Positions 1 to 9,924 of a DNA stretch of 64,000 nt are shown here, one piece after another (positions within the stretch are counted from its first letter, which is position 1; every line of letters begins with the position of its first letter). This DNA comes from Cristatella mucedo. Its lineage: Eukaryota; Bryozoa; Phylactolaemata; Cristatellidae. The notes beneath the pieces were generated by a model. It saw only the letters and a program-made list of their open reading frames with translations, ran no database searches and had not been told where the DNA came from. Made by a program: the position numbers and the translations under genes. The DNA lies in NCBI GenBank assembly GCA_009760855.2, contig WPIO01000048.1:1199001-1263000 (forward strand), read 5' to 3'.

Positions 1-307
1 CGCGAGAGTGCGATCGGTGAGGCGCCAATCTAGAAGGCCTATTCGGAGGTAGTGGAATAAACAATTTACTTGTTGGCCATTTCCCTCCTCGTCGAGACCA
101 AGTAGACAAGGTGTTTGTAGCCTCATCGAAACTCATCGGCTACCTGGACTACCAGTAGTGCTCTTCAATTGCCGTGCAAACGAATGACCAGCTGCTAGAC
201 CAGTATCGTACGGATGATATTGGCAAGCAGTGCGCAGCTTTTCTTTTTAGAAAAACTTGTAATTGCTTTTGCATTTAATTTGAAAAAACTGCTGTTGACA
301 TTTGTAA
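1..307. other. unassigned sequence
   Basis: I see no repeat, coding frame or RNA gene here. The stretch runs up to the first base of the SINE at 308. Confidence 0.5.
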
Positions 308-440
308 CTGGTTTGGTCCAGCGGTTACGGCGCTCACCCCGACCAAGGTCTGACTGAGGTCGTGGGCTCGAGCCCCGAGGCATATGTGAAGCGCCTGAAT
401 ATAGATTAAGTTCTCTTGGGGCGCTATACAATGAATTATA
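308..440 (+). mobile_element. SINE family A, tRNA-derived, near full length
   Basis: A tRNA-like head carries a box A (TGGTCCAGCGG, 314-324) and a box B-like site (GGCTCGAGCCC, 365-375, one base off the usual GGTTCGANTCC). It is followed by a tail from about 389 that contains GCGCC...GGCGC as an inverted pair and ends ctatacaatgaatta. The tail matches the 3' end of the L2 elements of this window (compare 41160-41210). Pol III transcription from boxes A and B and use of L2 reverse transcriptase follow from what is known of such SINEs. Seven other copies or pieces lie in the window. Confidence 0.85.
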
Positions 441-479
441 CATTAACTATATTAACACTATTGCGGTCCAATTGAATAC

Positions 480-885
480 AACGTAATGAGTAGTGGCAGA
501 CCAGAAAAAATCTTCTATTAAAACTTTAGAACTAGCAAGTAAGCTCTAATAAGGATTTAGAGTTAATAACTCCTCAGAGTCAGCACTTTTGCAAGTGTTT
601 ACCGACCATCTCAAGAATTGCGATCTTGCGTACTATTTCTCAGCTAGTTTAATCTCTCTACAATGTCTAACATCATTAGTTACTGAGTTCTTCTTGAGCG
701 CCTGCAGTCTCGCCTTATCTTCACTGGGACTGCACTACCACGACTTTGATCCTAGCTCTAGAGGAGACTTCAGAAAGATGTGGTCATTGGGCAACGGCCT
801 TCCAGGAAGAATTTTAGGCACGTATCTACCCTACGGATCTATGCTCGGTTCAGTTCTTTTCGCAATCTATACTCTCGTACCCAGG
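480..885 (+). mobile_element. L2 reverse transcriptase fragment, heavily decayed
   Basis: DNA similarity to the L2 copy at 4136-5167 can be followed base by base: gtggcagaccag, actagcaagtaa, ctcagagtcagca, gagcgcctgcagtctcgcct, and ggttcagttcttttcgcaatctatactct, the last corresponding to the GSVLGPVLF region. It covers the part from the finger domain to motif B. Many substitutions and small indels have destroyed the frame; the region coding LDLSAAFD is replaced or lost. It is an old copy, cut at both ends. Confidence 0.7.
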
Positions 886-1647
886 CTGGGCTCGGTTGGC
901 TGGGTCCGGACGGCTATAATGAGGGTTAGGGTCACCGGCTAGGCCGGGGTCGGACCTACAGCATGTGTGGTTACGTGAGGTCACAGGGGCTCTTGGGTAG
1001 GAGAAGTTGACTGAGTAAGTCGTGGTTTTGGAGGCTCCCGGTCTCGCCGAGTAGTGCACCTGGATTCGTGCAGGCGTGCTCCGGCGATGCTGCCACGCAC
1101 GCAAGGCAACGAGTACCAAATATTCCGCGTTCCCCGTGTAGCATGTTCGTGACCCCTCCCCCGTTTGTTGGCATCTTTCGGTTTACGGTCTCGAGTGTGG
1201 TAGTTGTCGACTCAGACTAGCCAAGCAGTTACTCAGCCAGCCGGGTCTTGGACGGCGTACGCTCGTACTGTTGGATTCGGAGTCGGTACAACGGCCGGAC
1301 TGCGGAAGCCGACTGACCAACTGATACGTTTGTTCGCGCTTGCTGCGTCATCTTGTGCCCCTATAGTGTGCTTAGTTTAGGACCCTCCCTGTAGACTTGT
1401 TTAGTTCCCCTGTTGCTGTTTGCGCATGCGGTATTATAAAGAGGTTTAACCTGATGGCCGCTCGTCTTGCCCTGGTTCAGCGGCATGGCGAGCGGCAGCG
1501 TTGCCCGAGTGTAGCAGGGTTTGGCGGAAACTAGCCTTTGACCCCTGGAACTCGGCCACACTCTTTCCATTGTTGGTTTTATTTACATGCACAGGATGGG
1601 CTTTAATTTTAACGAAGACGACACACAGCTGCGATTGAGCTTTGCTT
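886..1647. other. unassigned, moderately GC-rich
   Basis: No recognisable element. Short open frames occur on both strands but none shows a family motif or splice-site pair I would defend. Confidence 0.5.
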
Positions 1648-1726
1648 CAATTGCAGCAAATTTAAAGTGCCTAGAAAGAGATTAAGTTCTCCGAGGGTGC
1701 TATAACGAATGTATTATTATTATTAC
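1648..1726 (+). mobile_element. L2 3' tail only
   Basis: The sequence gcagcaaatttaaagtgcc, then tagaaagagattaagttctc and a gtattattattatta end, is the 3' terminus of the L2 element (compare 9078-9149 and 41150-41232). Only the last 80 bases are present, so this is an extremely 5'-truncated insertion or the surviving end of an older one. Confidence 0.8.
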
Positions 1727-2651
1727 AAGCTTACATTATAATGATTACTGTGATCGCCTAAGCATTAGTGACCACAACCAACATAAATCTACTGCTGCTC
1801 TACTAACATTGTGGTAGACCAACTTTTTCAATATATATGAAGATAAAAAGGCCTCTGTATGAAAAATTCTAAATGCATAGCTGAAATCAGTGAATTTATT
1901 TCGCTCTTAAAAAAAAGTTGACTTAGTAGGGAATTCATGCATTCGTAATATGGAAAACCTCTTGGTATGCCAACTATTCTTAAAATTTGAATCCGGAAAG
2001 CGCCTTCCACAAGCAGTTACCATATTCATCCGATTATTATATTATTATTATCAGTAGATTAGTACTTGCTCCATGCCTCTCGCACCCTCGTTTCCTCTAG
2101 GCTAGATTACAATAATAATATATTGATAGTGACGGTGGAAATATGCATACAATTTTTGATGCTGTTCAAGTATAGCTTCGATGTTAGCAAATCGCAAGTA
2201 CTTCAGTCACTGTTCCGTTAGTTTAGGGAACTGATGTGATCCCGGCTCGATCGGCTACAGCAAAAATTAAATCCTAGTTGGACCTGCAATGCCGGCCTCG
2301 ACTACGCTTCTTTATATCGAGCTGAGCGTTGTCAGCCTAATATGCCTCCTTGAACCACCGCGATATCTATAAATCAAATACACACTTTCCGTTTCTACAG
2401 ATGCATTTGCCTTGCTGTTCCTTTTCAAAATTCATTCAAACAATTATATATCTTTCTTTTGACTGACCTCTGCCTTTCGTTACCCGTTCATCTTTGCTGC
2501 TGCTACTCCTACGACTTCACTGCACTCATGAATCAGCAATGTTCTGACTTTTTTTAGTGAGATTAAGGTTTGTAGCTACCGATTTCATAACGAATTTTGC
2601 CTCAGTTTTGAGCTTGATGTTGAAAAACCTGTCTGCCTGCCACTCACTTGG
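1727..2651. other. unassigned, AT-rich
   Basis: Contains a short TTA-rich run at 2035-2060 and otherwise nothing recognised. Confidence 0.5.
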
Positions 2652-2836
2652 TGATCCGTGAGGACCCACTAGGTAAGGCGGTAGCTCTCGTGACCTCAGT
2701 TCCGAGGTCATGGGTTCAAATCTTGCAGTGGGCGATTCTTTATTGCCGCTTCAAGCGGTGGTGATAGCCACCGCTCGAAGCTTTAAGCTTTAAGGTTCTT
2801 CTGCCATTATACAGATGAGGTTGTTAAATCAGCTGG
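2652..2836 (+). mobile_element. SINE family B, tRNA-derived
   Basis: The head reads cactaggtaaggcggt, then cgtgacctcagttccgaggtc and a box B at 2713-2723 (GGTTCAAATCT). The body gcagtgggcgattctttattgcc, a ggtggtgatagcc block and a gaggttgttaaatcagct end are shared with the copies at 6474, 9731 and 44583. The usual ATTT tail is missing, so the 3' end is eroded. Confidence 0.8.
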
Positions 2837-3659
2837 CATCCCGTTTACTTAACCTTCACTGCTTGTGGAGTTATTGAGTAGATACATAAGCTGCACGTAC
2901 TTATTCGGACCCTCTTAGTGACCACCAGGAGAAAAACAAGAATTTTTTAGTAAGGAAAGAGCTCAGCGTCGAAAAAAGCAGACCGCAATTATACAAATGA
3001 GCGGCAAAACAATTGAGAGATCAGAAATGATTGGGTATTACCATGCAGCTAAACGGGAAAACGTTGTTTCTCAGCACTTGGTACATCGTGACAAACCGCC
3101 GATTAGAGTACAGTTACGCGTACTGTTTGTCAGCATCTGAGGTGATTTTCAGTCGAACAGTAAATACAGCTCAAAATCCTAACTTGGATCTGCGAGGCCG
3201 GCCACGGCTTAGCTTGGTCAAGGTGGCTGAACTGCCACAGCAGCATCAGTTTATCTGCGCCTTCAAGCTCCTTGGCCAATGAATAGCCACCTTATCGCTT
3301 CAGTTTAGGACGAATAAGGTGGAGGTAATTGTTGAATGTACATCGTCGCTCAGGCTGCCTTTCAAAAGGCAAACGTGCTGGAAAAGACCCAAAGTTTTAA
3401 CTATTCGAAATAAATATTATAATATAAATATAAATATATAAATATAAATATTCGAAATAAAAGTGAACCGGCTAAAGCAAATGCTGAGTCTCAATCTCTG
3501 ACATTTCTTAACTTTTTTTCTAGGTTTTGGTTACAAATTGGCTGCCTTAGTTAAATTTAGTAAAAAGACCTCTCCTGACGACCCTATACCGTTCCCTCTC
3601 TGGTCTTCACTGACTGATAGACAAACTTAGTCCAACCGTAACTCAGATTTTAAAGGCTT
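2837..3659. other. unassigned
   Basis: An 83-codon open frame at 3031-3282 has no recognised motif. A short ATAAATAT-rich run lies near 3418-3452. Nothing else is recognised. Confidence 0.45.
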
Positions 3660-4050
3660 CTCGGGATAACGGGTTCCTTCAAAGCTTTTCGACTGGCCAT
3701 CGCTAGACCAATAATAAAAAGGCCAGATTACATTAGAGGTCTTAACAAACTATAAAGCAACTCCTCTTTTTTTTCCAAACTTCTTAAAACGATTGTCGGT
3801 AAGCAGCTTGTAGAACACATTAAAAGAAGGATTTTCAGAAAAATAATCTGCTAATTTAATTAAATAATAATTTGCTGTTCGGATTTAAGTGACATGAATC
3901 CACTGAAAATGCTCTCTTCAGTGTAATCAACGACATCGTAGAGTACAGCAACAATTTCAGAAATGTCTGTGCATTGGCCCTGCTTGATTTATCAGCTGCG
4001 TTCGACACTCTTTATACCGAAATCCTGCTTGAAAGATTGAGGACGGAACA
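3660..4050 (+). mobile_element. L2-group reverse transcriptase fragment, divergent lineage
   Basis: Translated in shifting frames it follows the L2 reverse transcriptase: FKAFRLAIARPIIKRP, then FFSKLLKTIVGKQLVEHIK, then ALLDLSAAFDT and EILLERL around 3975-4040 (motif A, with the first catalytic Asp). The residues differ clearly from the common copies, so this is a second, older L2 lineage, perhaps the same as 18785-20165. It ends where the next L2 copy begins. Confidence 0.65.
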
Positions 4051-4135
4051 GTCTGGCAGAATACGTACTGTAATAGATCAAATCGTATCTGTCCGATTGT
4101 GTTCGATTTGTGTCGCAAAGGTGGTCGAGTCTCAT

Positions 4136-5167
4136 TCATTAATATGTCATGAGCCTCAGGTCATGTCCCAGCACCTTTCAATAAAGCTGTAGTCAGGCCT
4201 CTTCTCTAGAAAGCAACACTAGACCAAGAGAACTTGAGCCACTACCGCCCAGTTTCCCTTCTACCATTCCTATCAAAGACACTGGAGCGGGTCGTGGCAG
4301 ACCAGCTGAACTCATATATCGAAACCTCACACCTTGCTAGTAAGATCCAGTCTGGCTTTAGAGCTAATCACTCCACAGAGTCAGCATTGTTTAGGGTATA
4401 CAACTACCTACTTAGGAATGCAGACATGGGTAGAGTGTCTCTGCTTGTTTTGCTCGATCTTTCGGCAGCTTTTGACACCATCGATCACAAAGTTCTTCTA
4501 GAGCGCCTCTCATCTCGCCTGGGCATCGCTGGCACTGCTCTGCAGTGGTTCAGGTCCTATCTCAGTGGGACACTCCAGAGTATTGACGTGAATGGACAAA
4601 GATCATCTGAAGTACCTCTGAAATATGGAGTACCTCAGGGCTCCGTGCTAGGTCCGGTTCTTTTCACGGTTTATACTCTCCCTCTTGCTGATGTGATTGC
4701 CAAGCACAATCTAGGCTTTCACTTCTGTGCAGATGACACTCAGTTGTACCTTTGCTTTGATCCCTCCCAGCCTTCGAGCACCTCAAATTCTCTAAACTCA
4801 CTTGCTGCATGCATTGATGACATCCGCACATGGATGGCAGCAAATTTTCTAAAACTAAACGATGACAAAACTAACTTAGTAGTTATGGGCAAACCGAGTG
4901 TGGTTCAGAGATTGGAAAGGCTGTCTCTCAAAATTGGCTCTGTCAGCATATCTCCTGTCGAATCAGCTTAAAATCTAGGTGTCATATTTCAAAGCGACCT
5001 CTCGTTAGACGACCATATCAGCTCCACAGTCAAATCTGCCTATTTTCAGCTTCATAAGATTGCTAAAATTCGGGCTTGTTTAGATAAGGATACCACGTCT
5101 AAGTTGGTCCATGCATTCGTGACATCTCGTCTCGACTTCTCCAACTCACTGCTTACTGGCTTGGCTT
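4136..5167 (+). mobile_element. L2 non-LTR retrotransposon, RT domain, truncated at both ends
   Basis: Best-preserved reverse transcriptase in the window. A 245-codon frame (4234-4971) carries YRPVSLLPFLSKTLERVVAD, the motif A segment LLVLLDLSAAFDTIDH (about 4441-4485), the motif B segment GVPQGSVLGPVLF (about 4627-4665) and motif C as FCADD (about 4722). The usual Tyr of FYADD is Cys here. KLNDDKTNLVVMG follows. Upstream the frame is broken by TAG at 4207-4209, and downstream by TAA at 4969-4971, beyond which it stays open in the same frame (SDLSLDDHISSTVKSAYFQ) to about 5160. APE endonuclease and 3' tail are absent. The enzyme copies its own RNA at nicked DNA; this copy cannot do so. Confidence 0.92.
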
Positions 5168-6256
5168 GGGGGTGAGGAGTTATTGGAGATTGTCATAGAA
5201 GAAGGCAATATTTTATCTGAATAAAAATCCTGCTTAAATATTTTAAAACAGATTATTAATTTATTTTTAAATGCCGGCTCTGAAACAGTGAATAAAAAAA
5301 ATTAACGCTAGTTATGACCTAAGGTTTAGGAGTATTAAAGAACGCCTGAAATAGTGGTAAGTCAGCTGTAAGTTAGGACAGGTGGTGTGCTCATATAACC
5401 CCATTTTTGCCTTTGGAATAATTCGTTCATATTGCGAACTTTGTAGCTAAGGTATGGGCTCTCCTGATTATTGCGCTTGCTCTGTCACAGTCGGCGTAAC
5501 TATGTTTGTTGGTGCGTAAATCGATAGCTGTGCTTTGAGGGCCGAGATTCACCAGAATATGTCATGAATCTGGAATGACTAGCCCTAGTTACTCGCGCTG
5601 TGGTCGAAGTGAACAATTTGGTAAAATATAGGTCAAAAATAACTCATAAACATATAAATTATGAATGATTATAATCAATCGTCGTTTCTGTTCCTTTTTA
5701 TTGAGTTTTCTGTCATTGCAGCAAGTAAAAACGTTCGCCTAGTATATGCAATAAGCAGTTTATGAGCTGCACTCCCGGAAAAAAGTTAGCTCAAAGGAGA
5801 CTTAAAATACCCTACGTGCCAATAATTATTGTTTGGTTACCCTGAGACTGCTTTAAAAAATTATCTGTGAAACCATAGGGAATTTATGGCTTTTCCAGTT
5901 TGCGGCCAAAATACGACAGCGTCAAAGAAAGGTCTTCTCGCGGGCTCGCTGAGTGACGCTTGTTGTGACCCGAATGTCTGGCTTGTGCCTCTGGGGGCAG
6001 CACGGCTCGCTACAGAAGGGGAAAGGTGAAGCTCACCATTTGGTAGCGGAAATTAGACAATTGCTTACAATTTTGAATCTCTTCCGAACCCTTAGCAGTG
6101 TTGTTGTGCTAATCTCTTAGCTGGTGATTTCACTCGTGCCTATGTCCCTGAGCCCATGACTTTTGATCTTGATTAGTATAACGTCATGCACTCCTAGTTT
6201 AATTGAGTGGCTAAAAGCTGCTTTGGAAGTTGTCTTTGTCAGAATTTAAGATTAAG
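5168..6256. other. unassigned, AT-rich
   Basis: No repeat or coding motif recognised over about 1.1 kb. Confidence 0.45.
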
Positions 6257-6294
6257 AAAATACCCTGCTAAGCCAAAGCTTAGCAGGGTATTTT
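6257..6294. repeat. perfect 17-bp hairpin followed by tandem T-rich units
   Basis: The arm at 6257-6273 (AAAATACCCTGCTAAGC) is the exact reverse complement of 6278-6294, with a 4-base loop CAAA. Three copies of a unit ending gtattttttgag follow up to about 6327. In a bacterium this would look like a terminator; in this genome it is more likely a small palindrome or the end of a short inverted-repeat element. Confidence 0.75.
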
Positions 6295-6473
6295 TTGAGG
6301 GTATTTTTTGAGAGTATTTTTTGAGAGTAGCACATCTATCCTGCCAAAGCCACATCTGCAGCGGCTGATCGGAGCATACTCCTTAAGAGAAGTCAATGGC
6401 ATTAAGAAAGATTCGTACGCATGATTGTTAGCCCAGCTAATAGTAATCATGCAGGACTACTATATACTGAGAT

Positions 6474-6630
6474 ATGGCGAGCCGTGATGGCACACTACGT
6501 AAAGCGGTTGCTTTTCATGACCTCCGTCCGGAGTTCGTGGGTTCGAATCATACGATGGCCGATATTTATTAAAGATAAATGCTTTAATAAATTTGAGCGA
6601 TAGCTGTACAAAATAGTCTAGCCTCAATAG
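6474..6630 (+). mobile_element. SINE family B
   Basis: The head gagccgtgatggcacactac, box B ggttcgaatca (6541-6551) and later gcgatagctgt match the family seen at 9731-9920. The 3' half is degraded and no ATTT tail remains. Confidence 0.75.
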
Positions 6631-7569
6631 CACCCTGAGATAATGCAGATTCAAAAGCATCTGCCTGAGTTTCGGCATCTGATTAGCGAGTACATCAGCT
6701 ATAAACTCGGAGCTAATTAGTTTCTGGCTAAAATGAGGTGCACATTTATCGACGGTGCCTTTCCACTGGATGCAGACATACGATATTTGAAGCAAGATTA
6801 GCCGCAGCGATATAGGAACTAAAATCTACAGACAGCCTGCATTCTAGTATGAGTAATTCCGATATCACCAGAAGCGAGAGCTTGAGTGTGCGTGACGGTG
6901 GTAGGAATAGACGATCTGCGATTAGTATTAGATTTAGATTAGATTTGATTAGATTTGCTAATAGTTTAGGTATGAATTATGATTATGTGACCAATGTAGC
7001 GAAGCTGCTATCCGTGCTTGACGCTCGGAGCGGTGAAGTCGGGTAAACTGATATATGACCTGAAAAGCACGACTTTATAATAATTTTACGAAAGAGCGCG
7101 GAACTGGCTGAAGGTGAATCGCAGGTAGTAGTCTAGTGCCTCAGCCTCGACTGTAGCCGTAGCCTTGACTGAAGATGTGTCTAGCAAAGTGATAGTTCCT
7201 ATTGTGTGCGTGCTATTGCCGCTGGAGAGTCTGCAGCCATAACAAGTTGCTGCGAGGCGACTACAGCGCCAACAGTTCGTGTGATGGACTGAACTCCGAT
7301 GCTGTTCAAGTGGCTTCTCTTACCTAAGAGCGTGCTGCTCATTGTGTCTGTTATCAATCATGTGAAAACTTAAACGACTCCTTACCTAGCCAATGAGAAA
7401 CCCCTGTTAAGGCACTACTCAGTGAGTGGCTTCTCGATATGTCATGTGCCCAAACGTTATGACGTAGGACTACTTGTAGGTAGTAACGTAGTTTCTGCTT
7501 TTCAGCGATTTCTCCACACGTTTGGTTGACTTAAAAAAGATCTTTCTTTATCGACAAAGAATTAGTTGG
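6631..7569. other. unassigned
   Basis: Contains a short imperfect GATTTAGATTA-type run near 6928-6960 and otherwise nothing recognised. Confidence 0.45.
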
Positions 7570-7620
7570 TAATAATAATAATAATACATTTGATAAAGCA
7601 CCCTCCAGAGAACGCAGTCT
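7570..7620 (-). mobile_element. L2 3' tail (minus strand), outer part of a split host copy
   Basis: The TAA repeat followed by tacatttgataaagcacc and ctccagagaacgcagtct is the reverse complement of the L2 end. It stops in the middle of the conserved caatctctttctaggcgc stretch. The missing continuation (ctacgcactttaaattttc) is found at 9150, on the far side of the plus-strand L2. The two pieces are one tail split by an insertion. Confidence 0.75.
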
Positions 7621-9149
7621 CAAAGACACTGGAACGGGTCTCGGCGGACCAGCTGAACTCATATATTGAAACTTCAAACTTTGCTAGCAAGTTCCAGTCT
7701 GGCTTTAGAGCTAATCACTCCCCCGAAACAGCCTTGCTTGAGGTGTCCAATGACCTACTTAGGAATGCAGACATGGGTAGAGCAGCGTATCGCTACTTGT
7801 TTTGCTCGATCTTTCGGCAGCTTTTGATACTATCGACCACAAAGTTCTTCTGGAGCACCTCTAATCTCGCCTGGGCATCACTGGCACTGCTCTGCAATGG
7901 ATCAGGTCCTATCTCAGTGGGCCATCCAGAGTACTGACGTGAATGGACAAAGATCATCCAAGGAACCTCTGAAATATGAGGTGCATCAGGGCTCCGTGCT
8001 AGGTCCGGTTCTTTTAACGATTTACACTCTCCCTCTGGCCGATACACAATTGCCAGGCACAGTCAAGGCTTTCACTTCTATGCAGATGACACTCAGTTGT
8101 ACCTTTGCTTTGATTCCTCCCAGCCTTCAAGCACCTCAAATTCTCTTAACTTCATTGCTGCATTTATTGATGACATCCACACATAAATGGCTGCAAATTT
8201 CCTTACATTAAATGTCGATAAAACTAACTTGCTAGTCATGGGCAAACCAAGTGTGATTCAGAAATTGGAAAGGCTAACGCTCAAACTCGGCTCTGCCAGC
8301 ATATCACCAGTTGAATCTAAACGAAATCTACGTGTCATGTTCCAAAATGACCTCTCTTTAGAGACCACATCAGCTTCACAATCAACTCTGCCTGCTTTCA
8401 GCTACATAACTTTGTTAACATTCTGGCTTGTTTAGATGAGTATACCACGCCTAATTTAGTCAAAGCATTTGTGACATCCCGTCTTTACTTCTGTAACTCA
8501 CTGCTTGCTGGCCTACTTGCATGTGCAATTAGGCGATTACAGCTGGTGCAAAACTGTACAGCTAGGCTTGTCTGTCGTGAGGGTCGCAGTTGCCACATCA
8601 CACCACTTCTCGCCGACCTGCAACGGATTGACTTCAAGGTTTTGTTGCTCACTTTTAGGTCACTTCATTCTTTGGCTCCAGCCTATCTCTCAGATCTACT
8701 CTCCCACGAGACCAAGCAAAGTACCATCCGCTCTTCGGAATCCAACAGTTTACCAATACCTCGTGCAAACCTCAAATCCTTTGGAGACCAAGCACTTAGT
8801 TCGTATGCTCCCAATGCCTGGAACTCACTCCCGTCTTGCGTCATAACATCCCCTAAATTGACCACATTTAAAAAGAACTTAAAAACACACCTATTTAGGA
8901 CAGCATTTAGTGGGTCTCTGTGATTTGTCCGTCAGTGCTTATTCATGCTGACACTGTGCATGCTGCTACTAACCACACTTGCATGCTGACCCTGTGCATT
9001 TCACCCTTAACCATGTTATTCATGTTGTTTATCAAGCATGATATCACTCACCATTCAATCGCGTTTCCTTTGCAACAAATGTAAAGCGCCCAGAAAGAGA
9101 TTGAGTTATCTGAGGGGTTTTCATCAAGTACATTATTATCATTATTATT
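7621..9149 (+). mobile_element. L2 non-LTR retrotransposon, RT to 3' tail, defective
   Basis: Starts in the finger domain (SKTLERVSADQLNSYIE) and runs to the natural end of the protein (TAFSGSL, stop 8921-8923), a 3' UTR of about 225 bases and a cattattatcattatt tail. The frame is broken several times: an insertion near 7776, loss of part of the LSG segment at 7917, a TAA at 8184-8186 where other copies read Trp, and a one-base deletion near 8363. The block from about 8083 to 8515 is almost identical to 40140-40576, including the TAA and the deletion. It sits inside an older minus-strand L2 tail. Confidence 0.9.
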
Positions 9150-9690
9150 TCTACGCACTTTAAATTTTCTGCGAAGGAAGTGCGATCGAATGGTTAGTAG
9201 TAGCATTCTCAATGTACGACAAGAATAACATGATTAGTGTGACATGCACAGGTTCGGCATGAAAGTTTAATTAGTGGGAGCAAGAGCTCTGTCGGTACGT
9301 ATAAGCTATCAAGATTGAATCACAGGGACCCACTCAATGCTTTGATAAATAGACGCGTGTTTGTTTTTCTTTTAAATGCAGTCAAGTCAGGAGATGTGAC
9401 GCAAGTCGGGAGTGAATTCCAGGCTTCTGGAGCATACGAACTAGACGCACGGTCTCCATAGAATTTTATAGTTGTATGAGGTGTGAGTAAACAATTATAT
9501 AACAAAAAGTGGGTGTTACGATGCTTACCCTGATGGCGGAGTAGATCTGATACGTAGGCTGGAGCCAAAGAATGAGAGGACCTAAAAGGGATTGACAAAA
9601 CCTTACAGTCGATGCGTTGTATGATTGGGAGCCAGTGCTGGTCGGCAAGAAGTGGTGTGCTGTGGCAGAGGTGCAAACTCATCGAGCTTG
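9150..9690 (-). mobile_element. L2 C-terminal region and 3' UTR (minus), inner part of the split host copy
   Basis: On the minus strand, after the 3' UTR, a 120-codon frame (9682-9320) reads LLADQHWLP, then SLAPAYVSDLL, AWNSLPTCV and ends SGSL, the natural C terminus. It is the same copy as the tail at 7570-7620. At its upper edge it meets the SINE B at 9731, and the reverse transcriptase core is missing. Confidence 0.85.
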
Positions 9691-9730
9691 TCAGCTAGCG
9701 TCGTGCGATAGTTATCTACGAATGATAGCA

Positions 9731-9920
9731 TAAATAAATAAAAAGTAACTACTAGCTGATTCAACAGCCTCTTTTATATGCCGTAGAAGAGTCTTTATAG
9801 CTATCGCCAACGCTTGCTGCGGCAATTCAGGATCGCCCACCGCAGGATTCAAACCCACAACCTCGGGACCGAGGTCGTGTAAAGCAACCGCCCTTACCTA
9901 GTGTGCCATTACGGCTCGGA
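9731..9920 (-). mobile_element. SINE family B, full length (best copy)
   Basis: Read on the minus strand it begins GAGCCGTAATGGCACACTAG (box A TGGCACACTAG), has box B at 9845-9855 (GGTTTGAATCC), a body with a TTGGCGATAGC block, AAGAGGCTGTTGAATCAGCT and an ATTTATTTAT tail at 9731-9742. This copy defines the family at about 190 bases. It lies between the C-terminal part and the APE part of L2. Confidence 0.85.
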
Positions 9921-9924
9921 AGCG

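Noticed and set aside
308-440. Working tRNA gene
   Set aside because: Boxes A and B are present but the stems do not fold as tRNA, and the sequence is repeated many times with an L2 tail: a SINE.
6257-6300. Rho-independent terminator
   Set aside because: The hairpin plus T run has the shape, but the window is animal DNA with no bacterial gene next to it.
7566-7700. Novel fusion protein starting with an Ile run
   Set aside because: The Ile run is the translated TAA repeat of an L2 tail joined to a second L2; the join is a nested insertion.
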